Shown: positions 8,209-17,516 of the stretch, in pieces
Layout: each line of letters starts with the position of its first letter
Numbering within the stretch: position 1 is the stretch's first letter
NCBI RefSeq assembly: GCF_049340185.1
Contig: NZ_JBMPPC010000002.1
Span: 496,001 to 560,000, forward strand
Reading direction: 5' to 3'
Length of the DNA: 64,000 nt
Source of the DNA: Undibacterium sp049340185
GTDB lineage: Bacteria > Pseudomonadota > Gammaproteobacteria > Burkholderiales > Burkholderiaceae_D
Notes under the pieces: generated by a model
What the model saw: the letters and a program-made list of their open reading frames with translations, nothing else
Databases searched by the model: none
What the model was told of the DNA's origin: nothing
Made by a program: the position numbers and the translations under genes

Positions 8209-8280
8209 GGGAGTATTTTTAAATAACTAGATAAAACCTAGGGATAAAGGCATATAAAAGCATATACACATACCCAGTAT
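8209..8280 (+). repeat. Dispersed ~75-bp intergenic element, copy 1
   Basis: It begins GGGAGTATTTTTAAATAACT and ends CATACCCAGTAT. Three related copies lie at 12938-13017, 23224-23296 and 51297-51369. It sits immediately downstream of the DUF815 gene stop. The first 17 bases match copy 3 almost exactly. Confidence 0.6.
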
Positions 8281-8287
8281 CATACAA

Positions 8288-9151
8288 TTACACAAGCTTA
8301 CCCGCATAGTCACGAGCGAACTGCCATGCTACACGCCCAGAACGGGAGCCGCGCTGCAAGGCCCAGCGCAGCGCATCACCACGCGCAGCTGCTACTTGCT
8401 CCGCATCACATCCCATGCTGCCTAGCCAGTACGCGACGATATCCAGATAGTCGTCTTGCTTAAACGGATAAAACGAGACCCACAGGCCGAAGCGTTCGGA
8501 CAGCGAGATTTTTTCTTCTACCGTTTCGCCGGGATGCAGGTCGCCGTCCTCGGCATGCGTATAGCTTGAGTTGTCCGACATTTTTTCGGGGAGCAAATGA
8601 CGCCGGTTTGAAGTCGCATAGATCAGTACATTATCGGATTGCGCCGCGATGCTGCCATCCAGTGCGACTTTCAGCGCTTTATAGCCGCCCTCACCTTCCT
8701 CAAACGATAAGTCGTCGCAAAAAATAATAAAGCGCTCAGGACGTTCAGCGACCAGATCAACGATATCCGGCAAATCCGCCAAATCCGATTTATCGACTTC
8801 AATCAACCGCAAACCCTGACCGGCAAATTGATTCAGGCAGGCTTTAATCAAAGACGATTTACCGGTGCCGCGCGCACCTGTCAGCAGCACATTATTGGCA
8901 GGCTTGCCACGTACGAATTGCAAAGTATTTTGCTCAATCTGTTGCTTCTGAATCGCAATATTATGCAAATCACCAAGTCCAATAGACGATGCATGACGCA
9001 CCACTTGCAAATAAGCGACATTACCGCGCTTACGCCAGCGAAACGCCGTACCCAGCGCAAAATCTGGTGGCGGTGCTGAGGCGGGCAATAACTTTTCCAG
9101 TCGGCTTAATACCTGTTCAGCACGGATTAAAAACTGATCAAGTTGCGTCAT
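8288..9151 (-). CDS. AAA+ ATPase, DUF815 family
   Basis: The product is 287 aa. Walker A is LTGARGTGKSSLIKACLN, Walker B is FIIFCDDLSFEEGE, and a sensor-like segment reads VLIYATSNRRHLLPEKM. The N-terminal region FRWRKRGNVAYLQVVRH is characteristic of the DUF815 family, whose function is not established. I start at ATG 9151 (MTQLDQFLIRAEQVLSRLEKLLPA), with GGAA 5 nt upstream, rather than five codons earlier. It lies downstream of argJ and upstream of the Nudix gene on the - strand, an arrangement often seen in Burkholderiales (from memory). Confidence 0.87.
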   Translation of the reverse strand: MTQLDQFLIRAEQVLSRLEKLLPASAPPPDFALGTAFRWRKRGNVAYLQVVRHASSIGLGDLHNIAIQKQQIEQNTLQFVRGKPANNVLLTGARGTGKSSLIKACLNQFAGQGLRLIEVDKSDLADLPDIVDLVAERPERFIIFCDDLSFEEGEGGYKALKVALDGSIAAQSDNVLIYATSNRRHLLPEKMSDNSSYTHAEDGDLHPGETVEEKISLSERFGLWVSFYPFKQDDYLDIVAYWLGSMGCDAEQVAAARGDALRWALQRGSRSGRVAWQFARDYAGKLV

Positions 9152-9186
9152 GCTGTTTCCATGCACGGAGTCATATTAAAGAAGTA

Positions 9187-10425
9187 TTAAGAACGGTAAT
9201 CCGCATTGATCGATACGTAATCATGCGACAGATCACAGGTCCATACCGTCGCCTCGGCATCACCGCGAGCGAGTTTGACGCGGATCGTGATTTCGCTTTG
9301 CTTCATCACACGCTGACCGTCTTCCTCTCTGTAATCTGGATTACGTCCGCCGTTTTTGGCGACCCAGACATCGTCAAGGTACAAATTCAATTTACTCACA
9401 TCCAGATCACCAACACCGGCATAACCGATCGCCGCCAGAATACGTCCCAAATTCGGATCAGAGGCAAAGAACGCGGTTTTAACTAAAGGAGAATGCGCAA
9501 TCGAATATGCAATCTTGCGACACTCGTCAATGTCACGACCTTCCTCGACCGTAATCGTCATGAACTTGGTTGCTCCCTCGCCGTCACGGATAATCATGTG
9601 CGCAAGTTTTTGCGACAAATCGATCACGGCTTTTGCCAGCAACTGATATTCCGGCGTATCGATTTCATTGACTTCGACATCGGACGCCCCCGTCGCGATC
9701 AGCATAAACGAATCGTTGGTCGATGTATCGCCATCAATCGTGATGCAATTAAAAGATTTGTCCGCCGCCTGCTTGACCAGGTGATCGAGTACCGGTTGGG
9801 CGACTTTCGCGTCCAGTGCCAGATAGCCGAGCATGGTCGCCATATTCGGCTTGATCATGCCTGCACCTTTACTGATACCCGTCAGCGTCACGGTCTGTCC
9901 ATTGATGACGACGGTCGCTGACGCAGCTTTTGGCTGAGTATCAGTGGTCATGATCGCCTCGGCTGCCGCATACCAGTTGTCGGCTTTTAAATTCACAATC
10001 GCCTGCGGCAAACCTGCAACCAGACGATCCACCGGCAAGGGCTCGAGAATCACGCCGGTCGAGAAGGGCAAAATCTGCGACGCTTCGCACTGCAACAATT
10101 CAGCCAATGCAGCGCATGTTGCGTTCGCCGCGGCCAGGCCGGCGTCTCCCGTCCCCGCATTCGCATTACCTGTATTGATCACCAGCGCACGAATCGGTCC
10201 AGCCGACATGTGTAACCCCTCTAGATGCGCCTTACTCACCTGCACTGGCGCGGCACAAAAACGATTGGTCGTGAATACACCGGCAACGGTCGCCGTCGGC
10301 GCCAGCGTCATGACCAGCACATCTTTACGGTTCGGTTTTTTAATACCCGCTTCAGCATATCCAAGCTGGATACCGGCAACAGGAAGTAAGTCGGCGGCGA
10401 CGGGAAGAGGGGAATTAACGGCCAT
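9187..10425 (-). CDS. argJ: Bifunctional ornithine acetyltransferase / N-acetylglutamate synthase
   Basis: The product is 412 aa. ArgJ transfers the acetyl group from N-acetylornithine to glutamate, and the bifunctional forms also use acetyl-CoA, thus recycling acetyl in arginine synthesis. The autocleavage site KGAGMIKPNMATML is present, with the nucleophilic Thr after Ala. The oxyanion and substrate segments FNCITIDGDTSTNDS and SIAHSPLVKTAFFASDPNLGRILAAIGYAG match the family. I chose ATG 10425 (MAVNSPLPV), with AGGAC upstream, over an upstream in-frame start 24 codons earlier, because homologues begin near here. Whether it is mono- or bifunctional cannot be told from the sequence alone. Confidence 0.94.
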   Translation of the reverse strand: MAVNSPLPVAADLLPVAGIQLGYAEAGIKKPNRKDVLVMTLAPTATVAGVFTTNRFCAAPVQVSKAHLEGLHMSAGPIRALVINTGNANAGTGDAGLAAANATCAALAELLQCEASQILPFSTGVILEPLPVDRLVAGLPQAIVNLKADNWYAAAEAIMTTDTQPKAASATVVINGQTVTLTGISKGAGMIKPNMATMLGYLALDAKVAQPVLDHLVKQAADKSFNCITIDGDTSTNDSFMLIATGASDVEVNEIDTPEYQLLAKAVIDLSQKLAHMIIRDGEGATKFMTITVEEGRDIDECRKIAYSIAHSPLVKTAFFASDPNLGRILAAIGYAGVGDLDVSKLNLYLDDVWVAKNGGRNPDYREEDGQRVMKQSEITIRVKLARGDAEATVWTCDLSHDYVSINADYRS

Positions 10426-10534
10426 GATCTGTCCTAGCGATGAAGTCAATCCAATATTGTAGGGTATTTTTTGACGGACTAAGCGACTAAAACTCACGCT
10501 GGACGCGAATCCAATTGAGACTCATCAGAGGCAA

Positions 10535-11665
10535 TTACGACACCAGGCGTTGCGCCACCACCTCCAGGTGATAATCCGTACTACCGAACTGCAACTCTAT
10601 CGCCATTAATCGTTTGAAGTAATGGCTGACGTCGAGCTCATCTGTCACGCCCATGCCGCCGTGGAGTTGGACTGCTTGCTGGCCGACAAAGCGACAGGCC
10701 TGGCCTATCACTGCTTTTGCGGATGACAGGGCAATGCGGCGGCTGATTGTGTCGCGATCTTCGGATCTGACGGCGGCGAGGTAACTCATAGACCGGGCTT
10801 GTTCTATGTAGAGCACCATGTCGGCCATCTTGTGCTGGAGTGCCTGGAATTTGCCGATGACGACGCCGAACTGCTGACGATTTTTTGCATAAGCGATGGT
10901 GGCGGCCAGCAGTTTATCGAGTACGCCTACGGCTTCTGCACAGACGGCGGCGATGCCGAGGTCGAGCGTTTGCTTGAGTGCGGCTTCGGCATCGGATTGG
11001 GCATCGAGCAGGCAGTTTGCGGGGATGATCACCTGATCGAGATAGATTTCGGCGGCGGCAATACCGTCGACCGTGGTGTAAGGCAAGATGCGCAATCCCG
11101 GCGTTGATTTTGCGATGGCGAATACCGATAAACCTTGATCCGGCATACGCGCTGTGACGAGTAACAGATCAGCCGAGGCACCATGCGGCACCACGCTCTT
11201 GTGTCCGTTCAAGACATAGCCTCCGGTCTCAGTCGCTGGCTTGGCACTAGTGCTGATGTGCAGACGGTCGAACCGGGTAGTAGTTTCGTCATGGGCAAGT
11301 ACTGCGACCGCTGCGCCGCTGATCAGATCAGGCAGGTAGCGGGCGCGTTGTTCAGGATTACCAGACAAGCTGATCATCTTTGTCGCGAGCACGGCGCTGG
11401 CGAGGTAAGGTTCGATCACCAGACCCTCACCCATCACTCCCATGACGAGCATGGCATCGATCGCTGATCCGCCCAGACCACCGTCTTCTTCGGTGGCGAG
11501 CAACGCCAGCAAACCAAGGTCGGCAAATCCCTGCCAGACCTTGCTACTGTAACCGCTGGGCGTTTTTTTGGCCTGCTGACGTTGGTCAAAACGTGCTTCG
11601 TTGCTGATGAAGCGGCGCGTGGCATCTTGCAACATCGTCTGCTCTTCGCTGAAGGTGAAATCCAT
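10535..11665 (-). CDS. Acyl-CoA dehydrogenase, small partner (PimD-like)
   Basis: The product is 376 aa. The ACAD fold starts MDFTFSEEQTMLQDATRRFISNEARF. The FAD/substrate region is less canonical than in the neighbour, with LAHDETTTRF in place of the usual ALTEPxAGSD loop. The C-terminal part has YAKNRQQFGVVIGKFQALQHKMADM and QLHGGMGVTDELDVSHYFKRL, as in ACADs. It lies 23 nt after a second ACAD gene. Such a pair resembles the large and small subunits of pimeloyl-CoA dehydrogenase (PimC/PimD) and similar heteromeric ACADs; the substrate is not predictable here. It is the last gene of the set downstream of the 3-hydroxyacyl-CoA dehydrogenase. Confidence 0.85.
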   Translation of the reverse strand: MDFTFSEEQTMLQDATRRFISNEARFDQRQQAKKTPSGYSSKVWQGFADLGLLALLATEEDGGLGGSAIDAMLVMGVMGEGLVIEPYLASAVLATKMISLSGNPEQRARYLPDLISGAAVAVLAHDETTTRFDRLHISTSAKPATETGGYVLNGHKSVVPHGASADLLLVTARMPDQGLSVFAIAKSTPGLRILPYTTVDGIAAAEIYLDQVIIPANCLLDAQSDAEAALKQTLDLGIAAVCAEAVGVLDKLLAATIAYAKNRQQFGVVIGKFQALQHKMADMVLYIEQARSMSYLAAVRSEDRDTISRRIALSSAKAVIGQACRFVGQQAVQLHGGMGVTDELDVSHYFKRLMAIELQFGSTDYHLEVVAQRLVS

Positions 11666-11688
11666 GGTGTGCTCCGTATTTTTTATTT

Positions 11689-12885
11689 TTATAAACCGAG
11701 AATCATTTGCGCGATGATGTTCTTTTGAATCTCATTCGATCCGCCGTAGATAGAGAGCTTGCGCATGTTCAGGTAATTGGCGGCGAGTGAGGTGGCGTAC
11801 TCGGGACCAGCATGCTCTCCCTGATAGCCCGCCGCCATCGCATCACGCCGCAAAGGCAAGGCATACAGACCAACCGCTTGGGTCATAAGCTCGGTAATCG
11901 CCTGCTGGATTTCAGTCCCTTTGATTTTTAAAATTGAGGCTTCAGGCCCAGGTGTTTTGCGCTGCTCTTCGGCTGACAATACGCGCAGGTTGGTGATCTC
12001 CAGCGCGGTCAGATCAACCTGAATCTGGGCAATGCGTAATGAAAATTGCGGATCCTGAATAAGTGGTTTGCCGTTTTTAATTTCTTGACTGGCGATCCGT
12101 TTCAGGCGCGCAAGCTCACGTTTGGCAATGCCGATGCCCGCGATATTGGTGCGCTCATGGCCGAGTAAAAACTTGGCATAGGTCCAGCCCGCGTTTTCTT
12201 CGCCGACCAGGTTCTCTGTCGGTACGCGCACCTGATCGAACCAGACTTCATTCACTTCATGCGCGCCGTCCATGGTGATAATAGGACGTACGCTAATGCC
12301 GGGCATTTTCATATCGATCAGCAGAAAGGAAATTCCGCGTTGCGGTTTGACTTCCTGATCGGTACGCACGAGGCAAAAAATCCAGTCAGCATACTGGGCT
12401 TGCGTGGTCCAGGTCTTTTGCCCATTGACGATATAGTAGTCACCATCCCGCTGCGCTGTCGTTTTGACAGAGGCGAGATCGGAACCAGAACCGGGTTCGG
12501 AATATCCCTGACACCACCATTCTTCGCCGGATAAAATATTGGGCAAAAAGCGTTGCTGTTGTGCGGGCGAGCCAAAAGCCATGATGACCGGAGCCACCAT
12601 CTTGACACCGAAAGGAATAATTCTTGGCGCACCGGCAGCGGCGACTTCTTCTTCAAAAATATATTTCTGTACCGCTGACCAGCCGGTGCCGCCGAACTCG
12701 GTTGCCCAGGATGATCCACCCCATCCTTGCGCATGCAAAGCCTGCTGCCAGCGCACATAATCATCCCTGTCCAGGATCAATCCGTTGACAACTTTGTGCT
12801 GAATATCCGCTGGCAGAGCACGGGCGATAAAGGCTCTCACTTCTTGCCGGAAGATCTGATCCTGCTCACTAAAATTGAGATTCAT
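11689..12885 (-). CDS. Acyl-CoA dehydrogenase, large partner (PimC-like)
   Basis: The product is 398 aa. ACAD landmarks are GWGGSSWATEFGGTGWS, the FAD-binding loop CQGYSEPGSGSDLASVKT, GQKTWTTQAQYADWIFCLVRT, and near the end SIYGGSNEIQKNIIAQMILGL. The usual catalytic Glu of the YEGT motif is Gly here (YGGSNEI), common in this subfamily. The frame is open for 34 more codons upstream, but ATG 12885 starts the homologous N-terminus MNLNFSEQDQIFRQEVRAFI and has GGGA nearby. It forms a two-gene unit with the PimD-like gene. A dispersed repeat occupies most of the gap before it. Confidence 0.87.
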   Translation of the reverse strand: MNLNFSEQDQIFRQEVRAFIARALPADIQHKVVNGLILDRDDYVRWQQALHAQGWGGSSWATEFGGTGWSAVQKYIFEEEVAAAGAPRIIPFGVKMVAPVIMAFGSPAQQQRFLPNILSGEEWWCQGYSEPGSGSDLASVKTTAQRDGDYYIVNGQKTWTTQAQYADWIFCLVRTDQEVKPQRGISFLLIDMKMPGISVRPIITMDGAHEVNEVWFDQVRVPTENLVGEENAGWTYAKFLLGHERTNIAGIGIAKRELARLKRIASQEIKNGKPLIQDPQFSLRIAQIQVDLTALEITNLRVLSAEEQRKTPGPEASILKIKGTEIQQAITELMTQAVGLYALPLRRDAMAAGYQGEHAGPEYATSLAANYLNMRKLSIYGGSNEIQKNIIAQMILGL

Positions 12886-12937
12886 ACTGGGTTCCCACGA
12901 TGACGACGTACATGTTAAACGCTGAGACAATATACCT

Positions 12938-13017
12938 ATACTCCACCCCTGTATTTTTAAAAGCACAATAGAAATAAGCGCAATCAAGCCTATTTTTATA
13001 TAAATTAGGGGGAGTAT
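12938..13017 (-). repeat. Dispersed ~75-bp intergenic element, copy 2
   Basis: This 80-bp element is bounded by inverted ends ATACTCCACCCCT (left) and AGGGGGAGTAT (right), with GTATTTTTAAA next to the left end. It lies between the 3-hydroxyacyl-CoA dehydrogenase stop and the PimC-like start. Its interior has diverged from the other copies, so its membership rests on the ends. Confidence 0.5.
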
Positions 13018-13042
13018 TGGTAAATCGACCTTATTTTTCTAG

Positions 13043-14623
13043 CTAATGTAACGATAAACGGAGCTGCGCACGGCGCTTCAGCCAGGGACTCGGACGATAC
13101 CGCGGATCGCCAGTATGCAGAAGTAAGCACTCCAGAATTTGCAGCACCGTGGCGGCACCCAGCTGGTCGCCCCAGGCCAGCGGGCCATGTGGATAGCCAA
13201 GGCCAAGTTTGACGGCGCGGTCGATATCTTCAGGTAAGGCAATATGCTGCTGGGCGATATCGCAGGCAATGTTAATGATATGGGCGACGACTCGCTGTGC
13301 GACCAGGCCATAGCTGTCGCAGATCACACTGACCGCAGCACCATCGGCACTGAAAAAACTGTCTGCCATAGCGCGATACATATCGCTGGTCGCGGGCGTC
13401 GTCATCAACATGCGACGGGTTGTGAGACTAAACAACACATCCATCGCCAGCGTGCGTTGCGGATCTAGGCCTTCGTTGATGCAGCAGGTACTGGCGTCAT
13501 CACCAATGGGCGTGACGATGCATAAACTATCCACACCGGGGTGCTCCCCCTGATCAAATTCAACACCGATGCTGCTTGCCAGAGTCGCGATCAATTCCCT
13601 TAAACCCTCACTACGTCCGGACTGAGCGCGACTGAGCCAGATCGCACGGGGTAAGTGAGCCGAAGGTGTGACGCCTGTCTGCGGCGACGCAGCGGTTTGA
13701 CTGAGCTTTTTACCTGCATTGTCGTAGCGATAAAACCCTTGTCCTGTTTTTTTACCCAGCACACCCGCCGTCAGCATCTGGCGTGTCAGGCCTTGCGGGC
13801 GAAAACGCGGCTCTTCATAGTATTGCTGATAAATCGATTCCATCACCGGGTGCGAGACATCCAATCCTGTCAGATCCATCAGTTCGCAAGGACCTAGCTT
13901 GAATCCTGCGCACTCACGCAAAATATGATCGAGATGCGCGATGTCCGTCGTATTCTCTGCCAGGATGCGCAAACCCTCGGTACCGTAACCACGCCCGGCA
14001 TGATTGACGATGAAGCCTGGTGTATCTTTGGCGCGCACCGTTGCATGACCCCAATGCGTACCCAATGCAATCAGGAAATCCACAACCTCTGCGCCAGTCA
14101 ACAAGCCGCCGATGGCTTCGACAATTTTCATCAGCGGCACAGGATTGAAGAAGTGAAATCCGGCGACACGCTGCGGTACTTGCAAGCCGGCCGCGATGGC
14201 AGTCACGGATAAAGACGAGGTATTCGTCGCCAGTATGGTTGTTGATCCAACGATGGATTCCAGCTGCTGGAACAAGGATTTTTTTGCAGCGAGATCTTCG
14301 ACTATCGCCTCAATGACGATATGCACATCAGCCAGATCCCTGATATCACTGGCAATCGACAGGCGCGCAGCCGCGGCATCGGCAAGACTCTGCGTGAGAC
14401 GCCCCTTCTCCACTAATTTTGCGAAGGTCGACAGCAGCTCATGACGTGCGGCCTGTGCGGCACCGGCACGGCTATCCATCAGACGCACCTGCGTCCCCGC
14501 CAGAGCGGCGATCTGGGCAATCCCGCGTCCCATCACGCCACAACCGATCACACCCAATATCAGGTCCGGTGAGTCATAGGCGGGCCGCGGTGAGGCGGCT
14601 CCTTGTAATTTATGTTCGTTCAT
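13043..14623 (-). CDS. 3-hydroxyacyl-CoA dehydrogenase (PaaH-like, two C-terminal domains)
   Basis: The product is 526 aa. The N-terminal NAD domain carries LGVIGCGVMGRGIAQIAALAGTQVRLMD, then ATNTSSLSVTAIA and VAGFHFFNPVPLMKIVE, where the active-site His lies. One 3HCDH C-terminal domain follows (RAKDTPGFIVNHAGRGYGTEGLRIL) and a second occurs near residues 420-520. This is the length and layout of PaaH/PaaC-type enzymes. It oxidises 3-hydroxyacyl-CoA with NAD+. ATG 14623 has AGGACG upstream; an in-frame start 32 codons earlier is not needed. It is the first gene of a unit with the two ACADs, divergent from the iclR gene. Confidence 0.88.
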   Translation of the reverse strand: MNEHKLQGAASPRPAYDSPDLILGVIGCGVMGRGIAQIAALAGTQVRLMDSRAGAAQAARHELLSTFAKLVEKGRLTQSLADAAAARLSIASDIRDLADVHIVIEAIVEDLAAKKSLFQQLESIVGSTTILATNTSSLSVTAIAAGLQVPQRVAGFHFFNPVPLMKIVEAIGGLLTGAEVVDFLIALGTHWGHATVRAKDTPGFIVNHAGRGYGTEGLRILAENTTDIAHLDHILRECAGFKLGPCELMDLTGLDVSHPVMESIYQQYYEEPRFRPQGLTRQMLTAGVLGKKTGQGFYRYDNAGKKLSQTAASPQTGVTPSAHLPRAIWLSRAQSGRSEGLRELIATLASSIGVEFDQGEHPGVDSLCIVTPIGDDASTCCINEGLDPQRTLAMDVLFSLTTRRMLMTTPATSDMYRAMADSFFSADGAAVSVICDSYGLVAQRVVAHIINIACDIAQQHIALPEDIDRAVKLGLGYPHGPLAWGDQLGAATVLQILECLLLHTGDPRYRPSPWLKRRAQLRLSLH

Positions 14624-14963
14624 TGCGTCGTCCTGTGACTTGGTTTGCCGGGAGTTCGGGCGATTCCCTGCTTTGCGGTACATCGCGTTGCCCATCAGAT
14701 TACACATCAGGCTGAACATCAGACTTAGTATCAGATTACGCGTTGAATCAGAGGTCTGCCTGCATCGCCATACCGCGGATCAACTTAGCCGCACGCTTAT
14801 TGGTTCATCGCGGCTTGCACAGTATTTCGATGCCATTCACGATTGCATGATTGTGAGCATTTTTCATCTACGTTTTCTACTTACCTCGTCATTAGGCAGC
14901 CTCGCGGCGTCGCACTTTTTTATCATGCCGACTTTGCGTTTCACCCGATTACTGATAAGCTAG

Positions 14964-14990
14964 TTCTGCAATGCAGAATTATGTTCTGCA
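14964..14990. promoter_or_regulatory. Candidate IclR-family operator (palindrome plus third half-site)
   Basis: TTCTGCAATGCAGAA (14964-14978) is a perfect palindrome around one central base. The same half-site TTCTGCAAT recurs at 14984, exactly 20 bp (two helical turns) from the first. It lies in the 408-bp divergent gap, 42-68 bp before the iclR start. Three half-sites are known for some IclR proteins. I see nothing else clear in this gap. Confidence 0.6.
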
Positions 14991-15031
14991 ATATTTATTA
15001 ACTTTATTTCGTCTATCGCACCAAGTCAAGA

Positions 15032-15859
15032 ATGATCAAAAAAATCACCCACATTGCCACGGCATCAGAGCAATCGGTTCAAGCTGGCGGCAACGCCAAA
15101 GAGGACCGGCATTTCGTCACCGCACTGGCACGAGGTCTAGAGCTGCTGGCATGTTTTCGCTCAGGTGATAAGGCTTTAGGCAATCAGGAATTGGCGGAGC
15201 GCTGCCAGTTGCCCAAATCGACGGTATCGCGTCTGACCTACACGCTGACCAAAACAGGTCATCTCGATTATGTCGATTCGCTGGGTAAATATCGCCTGGG
15301 CTCTGCAACTCTGGCGCTCGGCAGTGCGATGCTGGCAAGATTGGATGTGCGTCAGCTAGCGCGTCCGCTGATGCAGGAGCTAGCAGATTTTTCTCAGGGC
15401 ATGGTCTCGCTTGGCATGCGCGACCGGCTCAGTATGATTTATGTGGAGAATTGTCGTAGCCAGACCGCGCTGACACTGAGCCTTGATGTTGGCTCTCGAA
15501 TCCCGCTGGCAAACACAGCGATGGGGCGGGCGATTCTGGCAGAGATGCGCGCTGATGAGCGCAGCCAGCTGCTCACCCAGATACAGCAGGCGGATGAGGC
15601 GCACTGGCAGACGGTGGCCAAAGAGATCCAGCTCTCCATCAGCGAATATCAGGAACTGGGTTGTTGCACTTCATTCGGTAGCTGGCAAAAAGATGTGAAT
15701 GCGATCGCGGTCGCCTTCTATCCGGGTAACGGCATGCCGCCGGTCTCGATTAATTGCGGCGGTCCGGCCTTCACTTTGTCATCGTCTTTTTTGCTGGCAG
15801 AAGTACGCCCGCGCTTGCTCGATCTGGTGAGACGGCTAAAGCTATCACTAGGAACCTGA
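15032..15859 (+). CDS. IclR family transcriptional regulator
   Basis: The product is 275 aa. The N-terminal winged helix (about 28-90) reads FVTALARGLELLACFRSGDKALGNQELAERCQLPKSTVSRLTYTLTKTGHL, and the IclR effector domain (about 105-270) includes SLGMRDRLSMIYVE, LANTAMGRAILA and GPAF near the end. IclR proteins usually act as repressors or activators of adjacent catabolic operons in response to a small acid. It is divergent from the acyl-CoA/hydroxyacyl-CoA dehydrogenase unit, so that unit and its own gene are the likely targets. The ribosome site is weak (AAG only), and the start could lie a little downstream. Confidence 0.9.
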   Translation: MIKKITHIATASEQSVQAGGNAKEDRHFVTALARGLELLACFRSGDKALGNQELAERCQLPKSTVSRLTYTLTKTGHLDYVDSLGKYRLGSATLALGSAMLARLDVRQLARPLMQELADFSQGMVSLGMRDRLSMIYVENCRSQTALTLSLDVGSRIPLANTAMGRAILAEMRADERSQLLTQIQQADEAHWQTVAKEIQLSISEYQELGCCTSFGSWQKDVNAIAVAFYPGNGMPPVSINCGGPAFTLSSSFLLAEVRPRLLDLVRRLKLSLGT

Positions 15860-15878
15860 ACTGCCCCAGATCCTGCGG

Positions 15879-17516
15879 TCAAGATGGTGTAAATACCTGC
15901 ACCATATCGCGGCCTAATTCTTTGGCGCGATACATCGCAATATCAGCATGACGCGAAAGCTCGATATCATCCTGCGCATGCTGCGGGTACAACGCAATGC
16001 CGATGCTACACGACACATGCAGCAGATGACCACCAGCGACCTCGAAAGGCTCGCACAGTGCCTGTCGGATCTTTTCCGCGACCAGCAAGGCGTCCTGCTC
16101 ATGCTCGATAACAGGCAAAAGTATGACGAATTCATCGCCTCCCATACGAGCAACGGTGTCAGACTCGCGGACGCAGCGCAGCATCTTTTCGGCAACAGCC
16201 CGCAGTAACAAATCACCGACGTGATGCCCTAGGCTGTCGTTAATTGGCTTAAACTCATCCAGATCCAGGTACATCAATGCAAGCAGGTGTTTGTCACGCT
16301 TGGCAACGGTAATGGCATGTTGCAGACGATCGCGAAACATCGCGCGATTCGGCAAACCCGATAACTCGTCATACTGTGCCAGATACCGGAAGCGCGCTTC
16401 ACTCTCACGCAGTTCTCTGGTCATTTCACGTGCCAGATTCAAGGCACGTTCACGACCGGAAACCAGTTGCCAGGTCAATAGGCACATCAACATACTCAAC
16501 GTAACGCCGATCATGGCGATCAGCCCGGATTTATCCTTGCCGAGATGCTCTTCAAAACCAGGTAAGGCCGTAATCACGACCGACCAGGAACGTCCGCCGT
16601 TCGCGAGATATTCGGTCACTTCAATGGTGTGATCTTTTGGGGAGAACATGTTTATCACAGAGGTCCGTCCTGATTTGATTGGCGCCATATTCAGAGATTC
16701 AAGCCGCAAGGATTCGTACATCAGATTGCTGGCTGAGGTCTCAATCCCATCGTAAATCCGGACCGCAGTTGCGCGCGGTGTCTCACCATATAGACTCGCC
16801 ATCAGATCATCCATACGAAAAGGGGCGAACACCCAGCCAACCAGACTACTACGGCGTGCTTCGGGACTATCCGGTACAACACCGTCTTTATAGACGGGCA
16901 AATACACGTAAAAACCCTTGTGCAGACTGACTTTATCGTCATGAGACAAATTCAGCATACCGGTAATCGCCAGAGTACCGGCATCGCGGGCACGCTCCAG
17001 AGCGGCTCTGTGCACAGGGTCGGACATGGCGTCGAAGCCTAGCTGGCGACGATTGCGCTCCAGTGATGGCTCGATCTGTATGAACGGCGCCATCCATGTC
17101 TGGGTAGAGCGAGTGGCGGTCGCCAACGGATACAGTTGATAATCAGTGATACCTTGCTGCCGCATGGAGAGCACATGCTGTTCCAGTTTGCCGGATTCGA
17201 CTGCGAGGGCGATGCCTAGCCCTTCCATGCCAACATAATCAGCGCCTAATTGCAGTAAATTAACGTAGTTGGCAAAGTCCTTGCGCTTGACGACATCCGA
17301 CATACCGAATACCGCCTGTGCGCCACGCAAAACCTGCTCACTGGCAGCGAGCCGCTGTTCGATACGGCTCGCTACATCACGAGCGCTGAAGTCCAGTGTG
17401 GTGCGGGTATCAAGCCAGGCATTGGTTTTTTCGTGACGCCAGAGCGCATAGGTGACGCCCAGCGAAATACACAGGACGACGGCTACAGTCAGGCGGCGGC
17501 TGAGACTGCTTACCAT
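15879..17516 (-). CDS. Membrane diguanylate cyclase with CHASE sensor domain
   Basis: The product is 545 aa. There is one transmembrane helix at about 8-25. A periplasmic CHASE-type domain follows (about 40-300), with LRGAQAVFGMSD and FQIEPSLERNRRQLGFDAMSDPVHRAALERARD-type features. A second helix lies at about 320-345 and then a GGDEF domain. The active site is intact (MGGDEF), and LDLDEFKPINDSLGHHVGD fits the nucleotide and metal site. The RxxD product-inhibition site is five residues upstream (RESD). It should make c-di-GMP from GTP in response to a periplasmic ligand. The start overlaps the preceding solute-binding protein gene by 7 nt, so they are coupled. Confidence 0.9.
   Translation of the reverse strand: MVSSLSRRLTVAVVLCISLGVTYALWRHEKTNAWLDTRTTLDFSARDVASRIEQRLAASEQVLRGAQAVFGMSDVVKRKDFANYVNLLQLGADYVGMEGLGIALAVESGKLEQHVLSMRQQGITDYQLYPLATATRSTQTWMAPFIQIEPSLERNRRQLGFDAMSDPVHRAALERARDAGTLAITGMLNLSHDDKVSLHKGFYVYLPVYKDGVVPDSPEARRSSLVGWVFAPFRMDDLMASLYGETPRATAVRIYDGIETSASNLMYESLRLESLNMAPIKSGRTSVINMFSPKDHTIEVTEYLANGGRSWSVVITALPGFEEHLGKDKSGLIAMIGVTLSMLMCLLTWQLVSGRERALNLAREMTRELRESEARFRYLAQYDELSGLPNRAMFRDRLQHAITVAKRDKHLLALMYLDLDEFKPINDSLGHHVGDLLLRAVAEKMLRCVRESDTVARMGGDEFVILLPVIEHEQDALLVAEKIRQALCEPFEVAGGHLLHVSCSIGIALYPQHAQDDIELSRHADIAMYRAKELGRDMVQVFTPS

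Noticed and set aside
12886..12987. N-terminal extension of the PimC-like dehydrogenase
   Set aside because: It extends into dispersed-element copy 2 and lacks similarity; ATG 12885 gives the normal N-terminus.
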